Shown: positions 15,579-24,859, counted from the stretch's first letter. The stretch: 49,018 bases of DNA from an uncultured bacterium (GCA_902779075.1 CACZAK010000017.1:1-49018), one strand, 5' to 3'. The notes: generated by a model from the letters alone, not told the origin. Translations and numbers: made by a program.

Positions 15579-17687
15579 CTATCGCGGACCAGCAACGCGT
15601 GCATTCCAGGGTTTGAAACCGAGCGCAAGCGCTGGAGAGCTGGGCCTGAGGCGGAAGTCGTTACGCTCGGGATCCTCGAACTGCGGGTCGGCATAGACGC
15701 CGCCCACCTCCTTCCCGCACGCCGCCCAGGCGTTCCAGTCGAGGCCATCCAGCTGCGGATGCCCCGAGTAGTCGTACCAGAGGTTCGCGGCCCACACGCC
15801 GCCCACGCCGCGCGGGCCGCGTCCTACGAGCGGTCCCTCCCGCACCACCACGATGTTGTTCACGAAGTGAAGCGTGCAGGGAACGCCCTGCACCTCGCGC
15901 CGCTGCGTACGCACTGCGCCGAGCATGCGGTTCCACGCGAGCACGTTGTTGCGGATGATGCACCCCGTGCCGTAGTGCTGATGGAAGCCACCATCCGTCG
16001 TGTTCCAGCAGAGGTTCCGCTCCATCACGATGCCCTCGCTCCCCTCGTCCGTGTAAAGCGCCCAGCCGCCGTAGGAGTAGGACTTCACGTCGTGGATCAC
16101 GTTGTCGTGTACCCAGGTGCCGAAGCTCGTGCCAAGCGTGTAGACGCCGCCCATGTCGCTCATCACGCCCTTGCCCAGGCCGTAGATGCGGTTGAACGCC
16201 ACTTCGTTCCGCTGCGCCACGCTGCCCCTGAAACCCCAGGTCCAGCCCACGCTCACGCCCGTGTAGAATAAATCGTAGATGTCGCAGTGTAGCACCTTCG
16301 AGTCCGAGACGTGCGTGAGCGCCACGCCCGTCCCCTCCGGATTGAAACGCCCGCCCTTCCGGATCGTGCAGTCCGTGATCACGTTGAACGCCGTCGAACG
16401 CGGCGCGAGACGCCGGATCACGCGGCGCGTAAGCTCCTCGCCCGTCGCGACGTAGCCCTTGCTCGCGCCCATCCAGATTCCGCCCGCGCCGAGATCTTCG
16501 AGCATGCAGCGGACAATGCGGTTGGACGTGCAGCCGTCGTTGAAACGGAACGCGTAGTTGCCCGTGTTGCGCACCGTGCAGTTCTCCCACGAGAGACGTT
16601 GCACGCCCTCCGCCATGACGAGCCCGTCAAAACCAGACGCCGCCTGGTGCTGCCAGGACTCGGACGGTCCCTTCGCGCCGTCCGGCGCGGGCGCGTCGCT
16701 CGCGGCGAACGTGAGCCCCTTGAACGCGATGTCGTGTACGTAGCGTCCGGCGTCCGGCTCGCCCTTGAACTCGACGAGGCGGCTCAGCTTCGCGCTCGGC
16801 GCGATCGCCTGGACCTTCTCGATCTTTTCGCCTGGGCGCGGACGGTACAGCACCTCGCCCGCCCGCGCGTCGTAGAACCACTCGCCCGGTGCGTCGAATG
16901 CGCTCCGCACGTTCTCGAAACAGACAAGCGTTTCGCGCGGGTTCCAGCTCTGGTAGTCCTTCCAGCCGTGCGGAGACCACGTTTCCACCGTTCCCGCCGC
17001 AGGATCGAACGCGCGCAGGATGCGCCGCGCGAAGTTCCATTTGTGTACCACGCACATCTGCGCGTAGGGCATTTCGTCTGGCGCAATCGCCGCGAGCTCC
17101 TTCACGCCGTTGGTCACGACCACGCGCTCGACGTAGGACGATGGGGACGATGGGGACTTTGGAGACTTTGGGGACGAAGAGGACGTATGCGATTTGGGTG
17201 CGATTTCGGGTTTCGCAATTTTGAAGTAGCCGGAGTTTGGCAGACGCGCCCGGTTCGCGCGCCGTCCGTTCACCCACAGCTGCTCGAAGTAGACCGGCTG
17301 GCCGTCCGCGCCACTCGGCACGGGGGCGGCCCACCAGCCCTTCCCCGTGTCCTTCCACCCCGCGAGCGGCGCGCCACCGGAAATCACCGCGCCTTTCTCG
17401 CCGATCCACGTGACAGGCGCCTGCGGCGTGCCGGAGTCCGCCGGCGTGAAGAGGAGCGTGCGGTCGAGCACGTAGAGGCCCGGCTTCACGCGGATTGTCC
17501 AGGCGGACACATCGCCCTTCGCCTTCGCGGCGCGGATTGCCTCCAACGCGCCCTGCGGCGTCAAGCCGCCCGGCGCGACCACAAGTTCACCGGCCGACAC
17601 GGCAAAAAATCCCGCCGCACCGAGAACGAGAAACATGAAACAAACGCGAGTCGCAAAACATAAAGCGAAGGCATTTCTTTTATTCAT
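15579..17687 (-). CDS. Secreted right-handed beta-helix protein (possible glycoside hydrolase)
   Basis: 702 residues from the ATG at 17687 (MNKRNAFAL). Signal peptide ends near residue 32. GLTPQGALEAIRAAKAKG followed by WTIRVKPGLYVLDRTLLFTPADSGTPQAPVTWIGEKGAVISGG is the typical entry to a beta-helix glycosidase such as GH141-like proteins; GWKDTGKGWWAAPVP and VYFEQLWVNGRRANRARLPN also fit. Later coils show NCTVRNTGNYAFRF, DLGAGGIWMGA, NRIYGLGKGVMSDMGGVYTLG and NVIHDV. A Ser-Pro-Lys run (about residues 167-183) is encoded by 9-bp repeats. Polysaccharide cleavage is plausible; the exact family needs a profile search. A -10-like TATCAT (17718-17723) preceded by GTGG lies upstream. Confidence 0.75.
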   Translation of the reverse strand: MNKRNAFALCFATRVCFMFLVLGAAGFFAVSAGELVVAPGGLTPQGALEAIRAAKAKGDVSAWTIRVKPGLYVLDRTLLFTPADSGTPQAPVTWIGEKGAVISGGAPLAGWKDTGKGWWAAPVPSGADGQPVYFEQLWVNGRRANRARLPNSGYFKIAKPEIAPKSHTSSSSPKSPKSPSSPSSYVERVVVTNGVKELAAIAPDEMPYAQMCVVHKWNFARRILRAFDPAAGTVETWSPHGWKDYQSWNPRETLVCFENVRSAFDAPGEWFYDARAGEVLYRPRPGEKIEKVQAIAPSAKLSRLVEFKGEPDAGRYVHDIAFKGLTFAASDAPAPDGAKGPSESWQHQAASGFDGLVMAEGVQRLSWENCTVRNTGNYAFRFNDGCTSNRIVRCMLEDLGAGGIWMGASKGYVATGEELTRRVIRRLAPRSTAFNVITDCTIRKGGRFNPEGTGVALTHVSDSKVLHCDIYDLFYTGVSVGWTWGFRGSVAQRNEVAFNRIYGLGKGVMSDMGGVYTLGTSFGTWVHDNVIHDVKSYSYGGWALYTDEGSEGIVMERNLCWNTTDGGFHQHYGTGCIIRNNVLAWNRMLGAVRTQRREVQGVPCTLHFVNNIVVVREGPLVGRGPRGVGGVWAANLWYDYSGHPQLDGLDWNAWAACGKEVGGVYADPQFEDPERNDFRLRPSSPALALGFKPWNARVAGPR
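17135..17190. repeat. Imperfect 9-bp tandem repeat inside the beta-helix gene
   Basis: Five to six consecutive 9-bp units of the form GGGGACGAT/GGGGACTTT/GGAGACTTT occur in frame and encode SPS/SPK tripeptides. Gain or loss of a unit would change protein length without a frameshift. Confidence 0.7.
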
Positions 17688-17756
17688 TTTATAATCTCTA
17701 TTTGTTCTAAAGGTGGTCCTATGATACCACAAATCTACGCCCTCAGTCTATCCGAA

Positions 17757-17952
17757 ATTTAGCCCGTGAACGTTTTATAAAACATAAAAATACCCTTGTT
17801 CATCCTTCGGGGCTTTACCCGGGCGGCCCGGAGGTGGGGCGAACCGTGGCGGCTCGGCGGGACGCCTTGCCCTGCAAGGTACCGCGACGGACCTCTGTAC
17901 GTTTCAATCTCGTGAGATCGACAAGAGCGGCTGCGGTGATTTTCAAATCGCA
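17757..17952. other. GC-rich intergenic block with small palindromes
   Basis: Between the FAD oxidoreductase stop and the beta-helix gene promoter. It holds GTTTTATAAAAC (17769-17780), the palindrome CCGGGCGGCCCGG and a CCTTGC/GCAAGG hairpin with a 3-nt loop (17865-17879). No gene is supported. The run GGGGCGAACCGTGGCGG resembles GGGGCGATTCTTGGCGG near 36700. Confidence 0.4.
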
Positions 17953-20088
17953 CTATTTCCTTACGAGGGCGAAGCCGTCGGCTACGATGAGTCCAGACGA
18001 TTTCGCGGGTATTATGCTGAGCGTTGCACCCGGTTCCAAGTCGAACTCGCCGAGCTTCACCCACTGTCCTGTACTCTGCGCCGGGTCGGCCGTAAACGCC
18101 TTCGTGCGCCCACCGGAACTGATTTCAAGCATGGTCTTCGCACCTGGCTTCGCAAACCAGAGGTAGGGTACCTTGCCCATGAGCGCATAACGGCCGGATT
18201 CCTTGACGGGAAGCGGGTACACAACCGTCTCCGATGACTTGTCCGCGGCTTTGTGGTACCAATCTCCGACCTGGTCGCCGTTGGCGTTGTGCATCTTGCG
18301 CCAGCCCTTTCCGAACTCGACGTCCTCGGATTCGTCGTCTACAATGAGCCATCCTGCGGTCTTCGCCTCCGGCACGCCGGGGAAACCGCCGCCAAGACGC
18401 TCCTGGAGTTTCCTTACATGCCCATCCTTGTAGATTCCGCGCGGCGTCTCGCCGAGTTCCTTGCACATCGCCGCCGCCTCGCCCACCGCGACACCGAGCT
18501 GTGAGAGCGTGTTGATCACGCGCGGGCCACCAAGCCCCACGTGCGTGCAGCTGAAGCAGCGTCCGACAACGAAGAGGTTGCCCACGTTGCGCGAGTAGAT
18601 GCAGCGGTACGGAATCCAGTACCGTCCGTACGTGTTCCCCTTGCACGTGGTGAGGAAATCGACGCCCTTCTTGCAGTTGTCGTAGTGGAGGTCAATCGCC
18701 CACGATCCGGTCGCGATCGCGTCCTCGAACGGCGTGTTGGAGGTGACGTCCTTCTGGGAGTACACCCAGTCGCCCATGATGCGGCGCGATTCGCGCTTGC
18801 CGAGCAGGTACGGACAGAAGTTCAGCACCTTGTTCGCATTCGCCTGACGTTTCTTGGCGAGCGAGAACGAACCGTAAATTGCAAGCAGCATCCTGTCGCG
18901 TATCTCCTCCGCTTCGGCGATCATGTCACGGTGGATGCCGTACTCCCAGTTCCACTCGCCGTTCACCGCCACGATCCCCTGCGCGTGCTTCTCCGCCCAC
19001 GGTGCGGAGAACGGCACGGCCGCGTTCGCGTCCGCACTCGTCCACATAACGGATGCCCCGAGCGTGTCGCCGTCCGGCTTCTCCGGTGCGCGCGACTCGT
19101 CGTACTCGTCCTTCGCCTCGCGGCCCATGCGCCAATCGGCGCCGGCCCAGTACCCGACCCAGCCGTCGCCCGTCGCGTCGCAGAAGAGCGGCGCCTCGAA
19201 ACGGATCACGCGATTGGACTTGAGGTCGAGCGCCTTCACGGCGGCAATCGTGCCGTCGGCCTTCTTCTCCACGCCGAACGCGCGCGTCAGGAGACTCACT
19301 TCGATGTTCTTCTCGTCCTGCACGATGCGCATCCTGCGCGCGTCGCAGAACGGGATGTTCACGTCGCGATTCATGAAGTAGCCGCGAAGTTCGCGGATGA
19401 GGTCGTGCTTCGCCTCGCCCGCGCAGTACACGCGGATTTCGCCGGAGGCGTTGCCGCCCAGCACGGGACGATCCTGCACGAGCGCGACCTTGATCCCGCG
19501 GCGTGCCGCCGCCACCGCCGCACACGTTCCCGGCATACCGCCACCCACCACCACGAAATCGGCCTTGACGGTCTCGGCGACGTCGGCCTCATTAATCTTC
19601 AGCGCGCCCTCAGGGACCTTCCCGCCCTTCACATCCGAATCAAAAACGATTCCCGCACAGCGTCCGTCGAACCCCGTCAGGTCTTCGAGCGTGACGGTTG
19701 CTTCCGTTCCACTGATCTGAACCACGCCGCCATCTTCCCACGACCATGTGCGGGGACCTGCGCCGAATTCTTTTGCAAGCGGCTTGCCATCAACGAGGAC
19801 GCGGAAGCGTCCGGGGTTGCCGTCCGCCCAGTTACGCGTCCTCACCCACACGCGGTATTCACCCGTCTTCGGGAACGCCACACGCGCCTTCGCGTCCAGG
19901 ACGCGCACGCCGAGTCCGTGGGCGATGAGGTACGGCGAGCCCATGACGTCCATGAACTGCGCGTCAAGCCCCCATCCTCCCGCCTCAAAACTCTGCGGAT
20001 ATACGTCCACGCGCACGGCTCCAGCCGTGGCACACAGCGATGCGGCAACGCCGACAGCGCCCACTTTGATGATTCTGCTAATTCTCAT
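17953..20088 (-). CDS. Secreted FAD-dependent oxidoreductase (PF12831 type)
   Basis: 711 residues from the ATG at 20088, preceded by AAAGGAGG at an ideal distance; an in-frame ATG at 20118 is less likely. Signal peptide MRISRIIKVGAVGVAASLCATAGA. Residues ~25-165 form a beta domain like those on glycan-binding proteins (GEYRVWVRTRNWADGNPGRFRVLVDG). The flavin core begins at FVVVGGGMPGTCAAVAAARRGIKVALVQ with GGNASGEIRVY, and continues through LFCDATGDGWVGYWAGADWRMG. The FAD oxidoreductase family PF12831 is widespread in polysaccharide-degrading PVC bacteria; the oxidised substrate is unknown. A C-terminal beta domain (about 590-711) resembles the N-terminal one. It lies directly downstream of an ATPase remnant that may supply its promoter. 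Confidence 0.85.
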   Translation of the reverse strand: MRISRIIKVGAVGVAASLCATAGAVRVDVYPQSFEAGGWGLDAQFMDVMGSPYLIAHGLGVRVLDAKARVAFPKTGEYRVWVRTRNWADGNPGRFRVLVDGKPLAKEFGAGPRTWSWEDGGVVQISGTEATVTLEDLTGFDGRCAGIVFDSDVKGGKVPEGALKINEADVAETVKADFVVVGGGMPGTCAAVAAARRGIKVALVQDRPVLGGNASGEIRVYCAGEAKHDLIRELRGYFMNRDVNIPFCDARRMRIVQDEKNIEVSLLTRAFGVEKKADGTIAAVKALDLKSNRVIRFEAPLFCDATGDGWVGYWAGADWRMGREAKDEYDESRAPEKPDGDTLGASVMWTSADANAAVPFSAPWAEKHAQGIVAVNGEWNWEYGIHRDMIAEAEEIRDRMLLAIYGSFSLAKKRQANANKVLNFCPYLLGKRESRRIMGDWVYSQKDVTSNTPFEDAIATGSWAIDLHYDNCKKGVDFLTTCKGNTYGRYWIPYRCIYSRNVGNLFVVGRCFSCTHVGLGGPRVINTLSQLGVAVGEAAAMCKELGETPRGIYKDGHVRKLQERLGGGFPGVPEAKTAGWLIVDDESEDVEFGKGWRKMHNANGDQVGDWYHKAADKSSETVVYPLPVKESGRYALMGKVPYLWFAKPGAKTMLEISSGGRTKAFTADPAQSTGQWVKLGEFDLEPGATLSIIPAKSSGLIVADGFALVRK

Positions 20089-20121
20089 CGTCTTTCCTCC
20101 TTTGTTGGTTTTTGACATCTA

Positions 20122-20214
20122 CTACAGCCCGATGCCCGGCAGCCGTTCAAGCGCCGGAAACATGTAGTGCTCGTCGGGGAAACACTGCCCCGCAATGTTG
20201 AAGCATTTCTCCAT
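20122..20214 (-). pseudogene. Internally deleted AAA-ATPase remnant (30-codon leader ORF)
   Basis: ATG 20214 opens a 30-codon frame starting MEKCFNIAGQCFPDEHY and ending LERLPGIGL, then two TAG codons. The first 28 residues match the start of a second copy at 26683 (23 of 28 identical) that continues into a Walker A-like RQSGKT. I read both as remains of one AAA-ATPase family that kept the start and the last few codons but lost the middle. The intact leaderless promoter upstream and a ribosome site just downstream mean it may now serve as the leader of the FAD oxidoreductase gene. Confidence 0.65.
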
Positions 20215-20221
20215 GGCGCGT

Positions 20222-20227
20222 ATTATA
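20222..20227 (-). promoter_or_regulatory. Leaderless promoter of the ATPase remnant
   Basis: TATAAT on the minus strand ends exactly 7 nt before the ATG at 20214. It is the only obvious promoter for the downstream FAD oxidoreductase gene. Confidence 0.6.
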
Positions 20228-20270
20228 CACTATTTCTCATCCACCCGCAACGCCCTCGTTCTTGCGAATG

Positions 20271-21707
20271 CTAGAGCCCCAACAGACGACGTGCAGGGAC
20301 AATTGCGTCAAAGTATCCATCAGCTTCCACGGAAGGTGCCAGTTCGCCGTCGTAAATCAACGCCGTACGAACTGAAACACCCTTGGGCGGGGAAAACCTC
20401 CGTACCTTCTCGCGCATTTCGTCCATCACTTCCCGGCCAATCTGCAATCGCCTCTTTATCTCAACAAGGCAGAACGACATTCTAGTCTGAAGAAGCAAAT
20501 CTATCTGGACGCCCTTCTTCCGGGATTTAGCCGACGTCACCCGCCGATATGGAGCAGCAGACAGCAACAGCGTTTTATCCAAATGAAGAAATGGCAGTAT
20601 GTCGCGATAATTGTTTATCACAAGATTCTCGAATTGGAGCCCCTCTATAGTCCCCCATCCCGCCAACTGTTCCATCCCAATGAAGGCAAACGAGCCGGAA
20701 TCGATGGTGTCTTTCGCCGGCTCCACATATTTAAGGTAGAACCGCGCATAGTTGTCTTTCAGGCGGAAAAGACGCTTTCTGACCTCCTTTCCCGTCTCGG
20801 GATTTTTTCCCGGATCAGACGAAACGAAGCCCGATTCAACCAAGTCATCGAGCGCATTGGATATTCGCCCGCTCTTCTCCGCGCCAAGCGCTTCGGCGAT
20901 TTCAGTCACGCCTTTTGCGCCATCCACAAGCGTACGCATTACCGTTGATGCAAATTTCGGCTGCCTCGTGATCACGTCATTGAACATGTCGTCAAAATCA
21001 ACCCGCAGCACGGAGTTCGGCAGAAAGGCCAGTTTTCTGATGTTCTCGGCAGCAGAAAGTCCCGGGTCTATTTCCTCAAGGTAACGCGGTACACCACCCG
21101 TGACGGAAAGAACGTCAATAATCTCCCTGGATGACACACGCTGAGCCGAATCTCCCCAGAACTTGACGCATTCCGCCAACGGCAATTCCCTGACAACCAC
21201 GTCAAGAGACCGCCTCCCGACGTATGCGCCGTTATCGATAAAGTTGTCTTTAATCCAACTTGACACGCTGCCACACAGGACAACAATAAGCCGATCATGC
21301 TGTTTCAGGTTGTTCTCCCATGCGATCCTGAAAATATCGGCAAAAAGCGGCTCTCCAAAGCCAAGCCATGAAATCTCGTCGAGCAGTACAATAGTACGCT
21401 CGTCATCCCTTATCTGCCCTGCTAGGCGAATAAAGGCGTTTAGCCAACTGGACGGCGGTGTGCTCTCGCAGCCAGTCTGCGAAGCAAGCTGTTCCGCAAA
21501 AACCGTTAATTCGTCCTCTTTGGTCGTTGACGCATTGGGACGAGCCCCCTCTATCTTGATGAACCGGCTATTGGTCACGGTGGCAAAATGCTTTATGAGT
21601 GTACTTTTCCCAACTCTGCGGCGACCTCGGCATGTCACAAGCGAGGAAACCCGCTTGTGCCACAACCCTTCTAATTGCTGAATTAGGTCTTCTCTTCCAA
21701 AAAACAT
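20271..21707 (-). CDS. Archaeal-type ATPase with DUF234 domain
   Basis: 478 residues from ATG 21707, which has AAGGAG 8 nt upstream; an in-frame ATG 33 bp earlier has no ribosome site. FFGREDLIQQLEGLW is the ATPase_2 (PF01637) entry; Walker A is CRGRRRVGKSTLIKHF and Walker B IVLLDEISWLG. VLCGSVSSWIKDNF and SVTGGVPRYLEEIDP follow. The C-terminal third is a DUF234/PD-(D/E)xK-like region (FENLVINNYRDILP, GVQIDLLLQT, FCLVEIKRRLQIG, i.e. D...E-x-K). The family is scattered across host-associated bacteria and archaea without a defined role. Its promoter region holds two 33-bp palindromes. Confidence 0.88.
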   Translation of the reverse strand: MFFGREDLIQQLEGLWHKRVSSLVTCRGRRRVGKSTLIKHFATVTNSRFIKIEGARPNASTTKEDELTVFAEQLASQTGCESTPPSSWLNAFIRLAGQIRDDERTIVLLDEISWLGFGEPLFADIFRIAWENNLKQHDRLIVVLCGSVSSWIKDNFIDNGAYVGRRSLDVVVRELPLAECVKFWGDSAQRVSSREIIDVLSVTGGVPRYLEEIDPGLSAAENIRKLAFLPNSVLRVDFDDMFNDVITRQPKFASTVMRTLVDGAKGVTEIAEALGAEKSGRISNALDDLVESGFVSSDPGKNPETGKEVRKRLFRLKDNYARFYLKYVEPAKDTIDSGSFAFIGMEQLAGWGTIEGLQFENLVINNYRDILPFLHLDKTLLLSAAPYRRVTSAKSRKKGVQIDLLLQTRMSFCLVEIKRRLQIGREVMDEMREKVRRFSPPKGVSVRTALIYDGELAPSVEADGYFDAIVPARRLLGL

Positions 21708-21742
21708 GACAGAGTCTCCTTGTCGGCCAAAGAACAACACAT

Positions 21743-21772
21743 ATCATACCATATTTCAGCACAATGGCGCAA
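21743..21772 (-). promoter_or_regulatory. Promoter of the DUF234 ATPase
   Basis: -10 TATGAT (21748-21743, preceded by ATGG, extended -10) and a weak -35 TTGCGC (21772-21767) with 18-bp spacing. The two palindromes at 21780-21867 lie directly upstream of the -35. Confidence 0.55.
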
Positions 21773-21779
21773 TCAAAAG

Positions 21780-21867
21780 TTCACCTATTTTGCAGTATGC
21801 AATTTAGGTGAAACATATCTCGCTCGTTAAAAAGTTCACCTATTCTGCATCATGCAATTTAGGTGAA
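21780..21867. repeat. Two 33-bp palindromic elements upstream of the DUF234 ATPase
   Basis: 21780-21812 and 21835-21867 each have outer arms TTCACCTA and TAGGTGAA, inner TGCA pairs, and a 3-nt centre. Their starts are 55 bp apart. They sit just upstream of the ATPase -35 box, which suits an operator. The rest of the gap to the kinase gene (21868-22088) shows nothing I recognise. Confidence 0.8.
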
Positions 21868-22088
21868 AAACGAGAAGCCAACATCCCTCATATTCCCACA
21901 ATCAGTTCTGTGTGGCCATGTTCCTGTGACATCGTACCTCGCAGTGCCACCACTCTCAACAACTCACCACAATCAATACGTGTACAAATTGTAGTTCCGT
22001 TACGTCCAAACACGACGCATTGCGTGAACAAACTGCCTCACACCGTGGACACCCACGAGAAATGGCGGCATTCACAAAAGAAATTCCG

Positions 22089-24824
22089 CTATTTGGCGAA
22101 ACCTTGGACTGGGCGAACAGACTGCCCGCGGTCGCGGTCTTTGTAGTTCGTGCGGTAGCCGCCCGAAATGAAGCCGAGGTACCTCGCGTGACTGCCGTCC
22201 GAGCTCGGGACGGACGACCAGTAGCCACCGAACGAACCAGAATCGATGAGAGAAAGCCCTTTGGCGGCGCCGGCGCAGGGAAGGAAGATGCTGTTAGAGG
22301 CGTAGTCGCCCCTACCACGCACGACATAACCTTTTACACCGTTCTGCGTCGTCCACGTCCAGTCGCATTTATTCTTAAGGCCAGACAGCTCCTGATGCGT
22401 CGGCATACGCCATCCCCCGCCCCACTGCACATGCGCGGCGTCATGTTCCGGCGTGAGATTGCCATCCGCCGTAGTCCATCCTTCATCCCATAACGATTGT
22501 AAGCTTTTCCCAAAAGTAGGTGCGTTCTTCTCTTCAAAAGAGAAATTTGACGAGGAACCGTCACTCGCCACCCAAGCACCGTTCTCACGCTTGTAGCCTA
22601 CGGTATCGCCCCACCAGAAATAATAGCCATGGTCTTCGGGCTTCTCCGCGCCGATATTCGTGGTCGCCCAATATGGTCCGCCCTCCCAGAGCTGAACCTT
22701 GCCGATTGCAGACCCATGCGTCACAACCGTCTGCTTGGCGTCGTTCGCGCCTTTTTTCGCACCGCGTTCATGTGATTCAGTAGAACAACAGAGGCGGAAA
22801 CCGTTACCGTCGTTGCGGTAATCATGGTTACCCCTGCCGCGGTACGCGGAGCAGCAAGGCGTCGCGGCGAGGTGCCAGCCACCGCCGCGCGACACACGGT
22901 AATCGCCCGATGTAACACCTTTGGGGTCTGTCAAGCAGCTCGTCAAATCACCTTTCCAGTCACGGCACCATTCCCACACATTGCCATGCATATCATAGAG
23001 GCCCCATCTGTTTGGCATATATGATCCGACCACTGTGTGATTCGCCGAATGCCCGCCCTTGCCATCCGGTCTGTGCCGAGCAAAATCCAAGTCGGACTCA
23101 TTCCAACCACGGCTCTTCTGGTTGATCGCGAACCTACCAAGTTTCTTTAAATCTTCCTCCGAATCCCCGCCGTTGTTGTATTCGCTTGTCGTTCCCGCGC
23201 GGCAGGAGTACTCCCATTGTGCCTCCGTCGGCAGGTCAAACTCCAATCCCGTCCTTGCCCGGAACTTGCCCATGAAGCTACCCGCGTCAACAGCATGAGA
23301 CGCCGGCCACTTTGCACCCTCGCCCTTGCCGCGTATCATGTCATACGACACCCTTTCCACAGGCCGCATATCTCCTTTAAATCTTGACGGCTTGCCACCT
23401 GTCACAAGACGATACTGCTTCTGCGTCACCTCGAAGACGCCCATGTAGAACGGCTTGGTGATCTTGACGCGGTGGGACTCGTCCTTCTGGTTTTCGCCCA
23501 TGATAAACGTGCCAGGCTCTATGCGGCGAAGGACGAGTTTCGTCGTCTTGTACTCGTCCGTCCAGCCGCCTTTAGGTTCGGCTGCGAGGTATGAAACCGG
23601 ATATTTTGTCGCGTTCGGTCCTACGGAAAGATCGACCACGCAATACAGCTTTCCGGCTGAAGGTGTGGACACCCCTGCGTGCAAATCCTCTCCATTATTC
23701 TTATCCTTCGACCCGTCGATGCTCCTCTGCGACTGAGCCTCCGCTACTTCGTTGGTGCCGCCGGACTCAATTGCCTCGACACCCAAAGCGGCGGCAACAT
23801 CTTCCTCTGCCGACTGCGGTGCGGCGGGCTTGCGGAGAGCGAACCATACCGACGTGAAAACTGCGGCGGTCGCGGCGAAGGCTCCGCCAAAGATGGCGGT
23901 AGCCTTCCACGGCAACTTCCTCAACGCCCGTTTCACACCATCCCACAACTTTGGCAACGCTCTGCCGCTGGGCCGGACAATGGTTTTCACCTCGGAAGCT
24001 GGTACTTCCAGACGTTTCACCAAAGCGCATAGATCGACTGGGCGTTCCGCAGGGTCTTCGGCAAGCATCTGCGGCAGAACCTTCGTCCATGGGAGTCTAA
24101 GCGTCTCAAGGAGTTCAAGCACCCGTGAGCCAGGTTCGTACCAAGCGCCTGTGAGAAGATAGACGATCATCACGGCGAGTGAATACACGTCGGCAGCCGG
24201 AGTCGCCTCTTCGCCGCGTTCCACCTCCGGCGCCATGTAACCTTGAGTGCCCATCACGAGACGCGAGTTCCTCGCCTCCGTGACCATGGTGGTGGATGCC
24301 CTCACCTCGTTGCGCAACCTGTCGGAGAAAAGGCGCAACACGCCGAAGTCGGAAAGGATGACCCGCTTATCCGCGGAAAGCAATACGTTGTTCAGCTTGA
24401 TGTCACGGTGGACGATTCCCTGGGCGTGGATGTAGTCGAGGGCGGACGCGAGTTCCGTGAACCACCTGAGCACGAACTCCTCGTCAAGGTCGGACACTTC
24501 GACATCGGCGAGAGTGTGCGGGGAACCGTCCTTGTAAGCCACGAGATCCATTACAAAGTATGGCGTCTGGGTTGTCTCATCGAAATTGAGATCGAACACG
24601 CGTACGACATTTGGATGATGGAGCCGCGCAAGAACCCTGCCCTCGGCAAGGAACTTGTCCTTCAGGATGTCGATGTGCCCGTCTTCGAGCGTGAACGACT
24701 TCAGCGCATAGTGGACGCCGAGCTGCGTGTGTACGACCTCGTACACCGCACCCATCGCGCCCTTGCCAAGGAGCCGGACGATGCGGTACACGCCGATCGT
24801 GTCATCTGGATTGAACGCTGCCAT
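22089..24824 (-). CDS. Ser/Thr protein kinase fused to FGE-sulfatase and FISUMP-like domains
   Basis: 911 residues. Residues 1-280 are a Hanks-type kinase: LLGKGAMGAVYE, YALKSF (ATP Lys), IVHRDIKLNNVLL, LSDFGVLRL, GTQGYMAPE. After a basic linker one membrane helix (about 305-330, FGGAFAATAAVFTSVWFAL) would place the C-terminal part outside. Residues ~400-650 are an FGE/SUMF1 fold (PGTFIMGENQ, FEVTQKQYRLVTGGKPS, FDLPTEAQWEYSCRAG, LYDMHGNVWEWCRDW, RVSRGGGW, NGFRLCC). The last ~210 residues resemble the Fibrobacter major paralogous domain (WATTNIGAEKPEDHGYYFWWGDT, WRMPTHQELSGL, YWSSVPSSDGSHARYLGF, SVRPVQGF). An extracellular sensor with intracellular kinase output is inferred. Downstream of the FGE-like gene by 35 bp; no Shine-Dalgarno seen. 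Confidence 0.88.
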   Translation of the reverse strand: MAAFNPDDTIGVYRIVRLLGKGAMGAVYEVVHTQLGVHYALKSFTLEDGHIDILKDKFLAEGRVLARLHHPNVVRVFDLNFDETTQTPYFVMDLVAYKDGSPHTLADVEVSDLDEEFVLRWFTELASALDYIHAQGIVHRDIKLNNVLLSADKRVILSDFGVLRLFSDRLRNEVRASTTMVTEARNSRLVMGTQGYMAPEVERGEEATPAADVYSLAVMIVYLLTGAWYEPGSRVLELLETLRLPWTKVLPQMLAEDPAERPVDLCALVKRLEVPASEVKTIVRPSGRALPKLWDGVKRALRKLPWKATAIFGGAFAATAAVFTSVWFALRKPAAPQSAEEDVAAALGVEAIESGGTNEVAEAQSQRSIDGSKDKNNGEDLHAGVSTPSAGKLYCVVDLSVGPNATKYPVSYLAAEPKGGWTDEYKTTKLVLRRIEPGTFIMGENQKDESHRVKITKPFYMGVFEVTQKQYRLVTGGKPSRFKGDMRPVERVSYDMIRGKGEGAKWPASHAVDAGSFMGKFRARTGLEFDLPTEAQWEYSCRAGTTSEYNNGGDSEEDLKKLGRFAINQKSRGWNESDLDFARHRPDGKGGHSANHTVVGSYMPNRWGLYDMHGNVWEWCRDWKGDLTSCLTDPKGVTSGDYRVSRGGGWHLAATPCCSAYRGRGNHDYRNDGNGFRLCCSTESHERGAKKGANDAKQTVVTHGSAIGKVQLWEGGPYWATTNIGAEKPEDHGYYFWWGDTVGYKRENGAWVASDGSSSNFSFEEKNAPTFGKSLQSLWDEGWTTADGNLTPEHDAAHVQWGGGWRMPTHQELSGLKNKCDWTWTTQNGVKGYVVRGRGDYASNSIFLPCAGAAKGLSLIDSGSFGGYWSSVPSSDGSHARYLGFISGGYRTNYKDRDRGQSVRPVQGFAK

Positions 24825-24859
24825 ACAGTCGGGAATTCAACTGAAGCTGGGACATCAAA

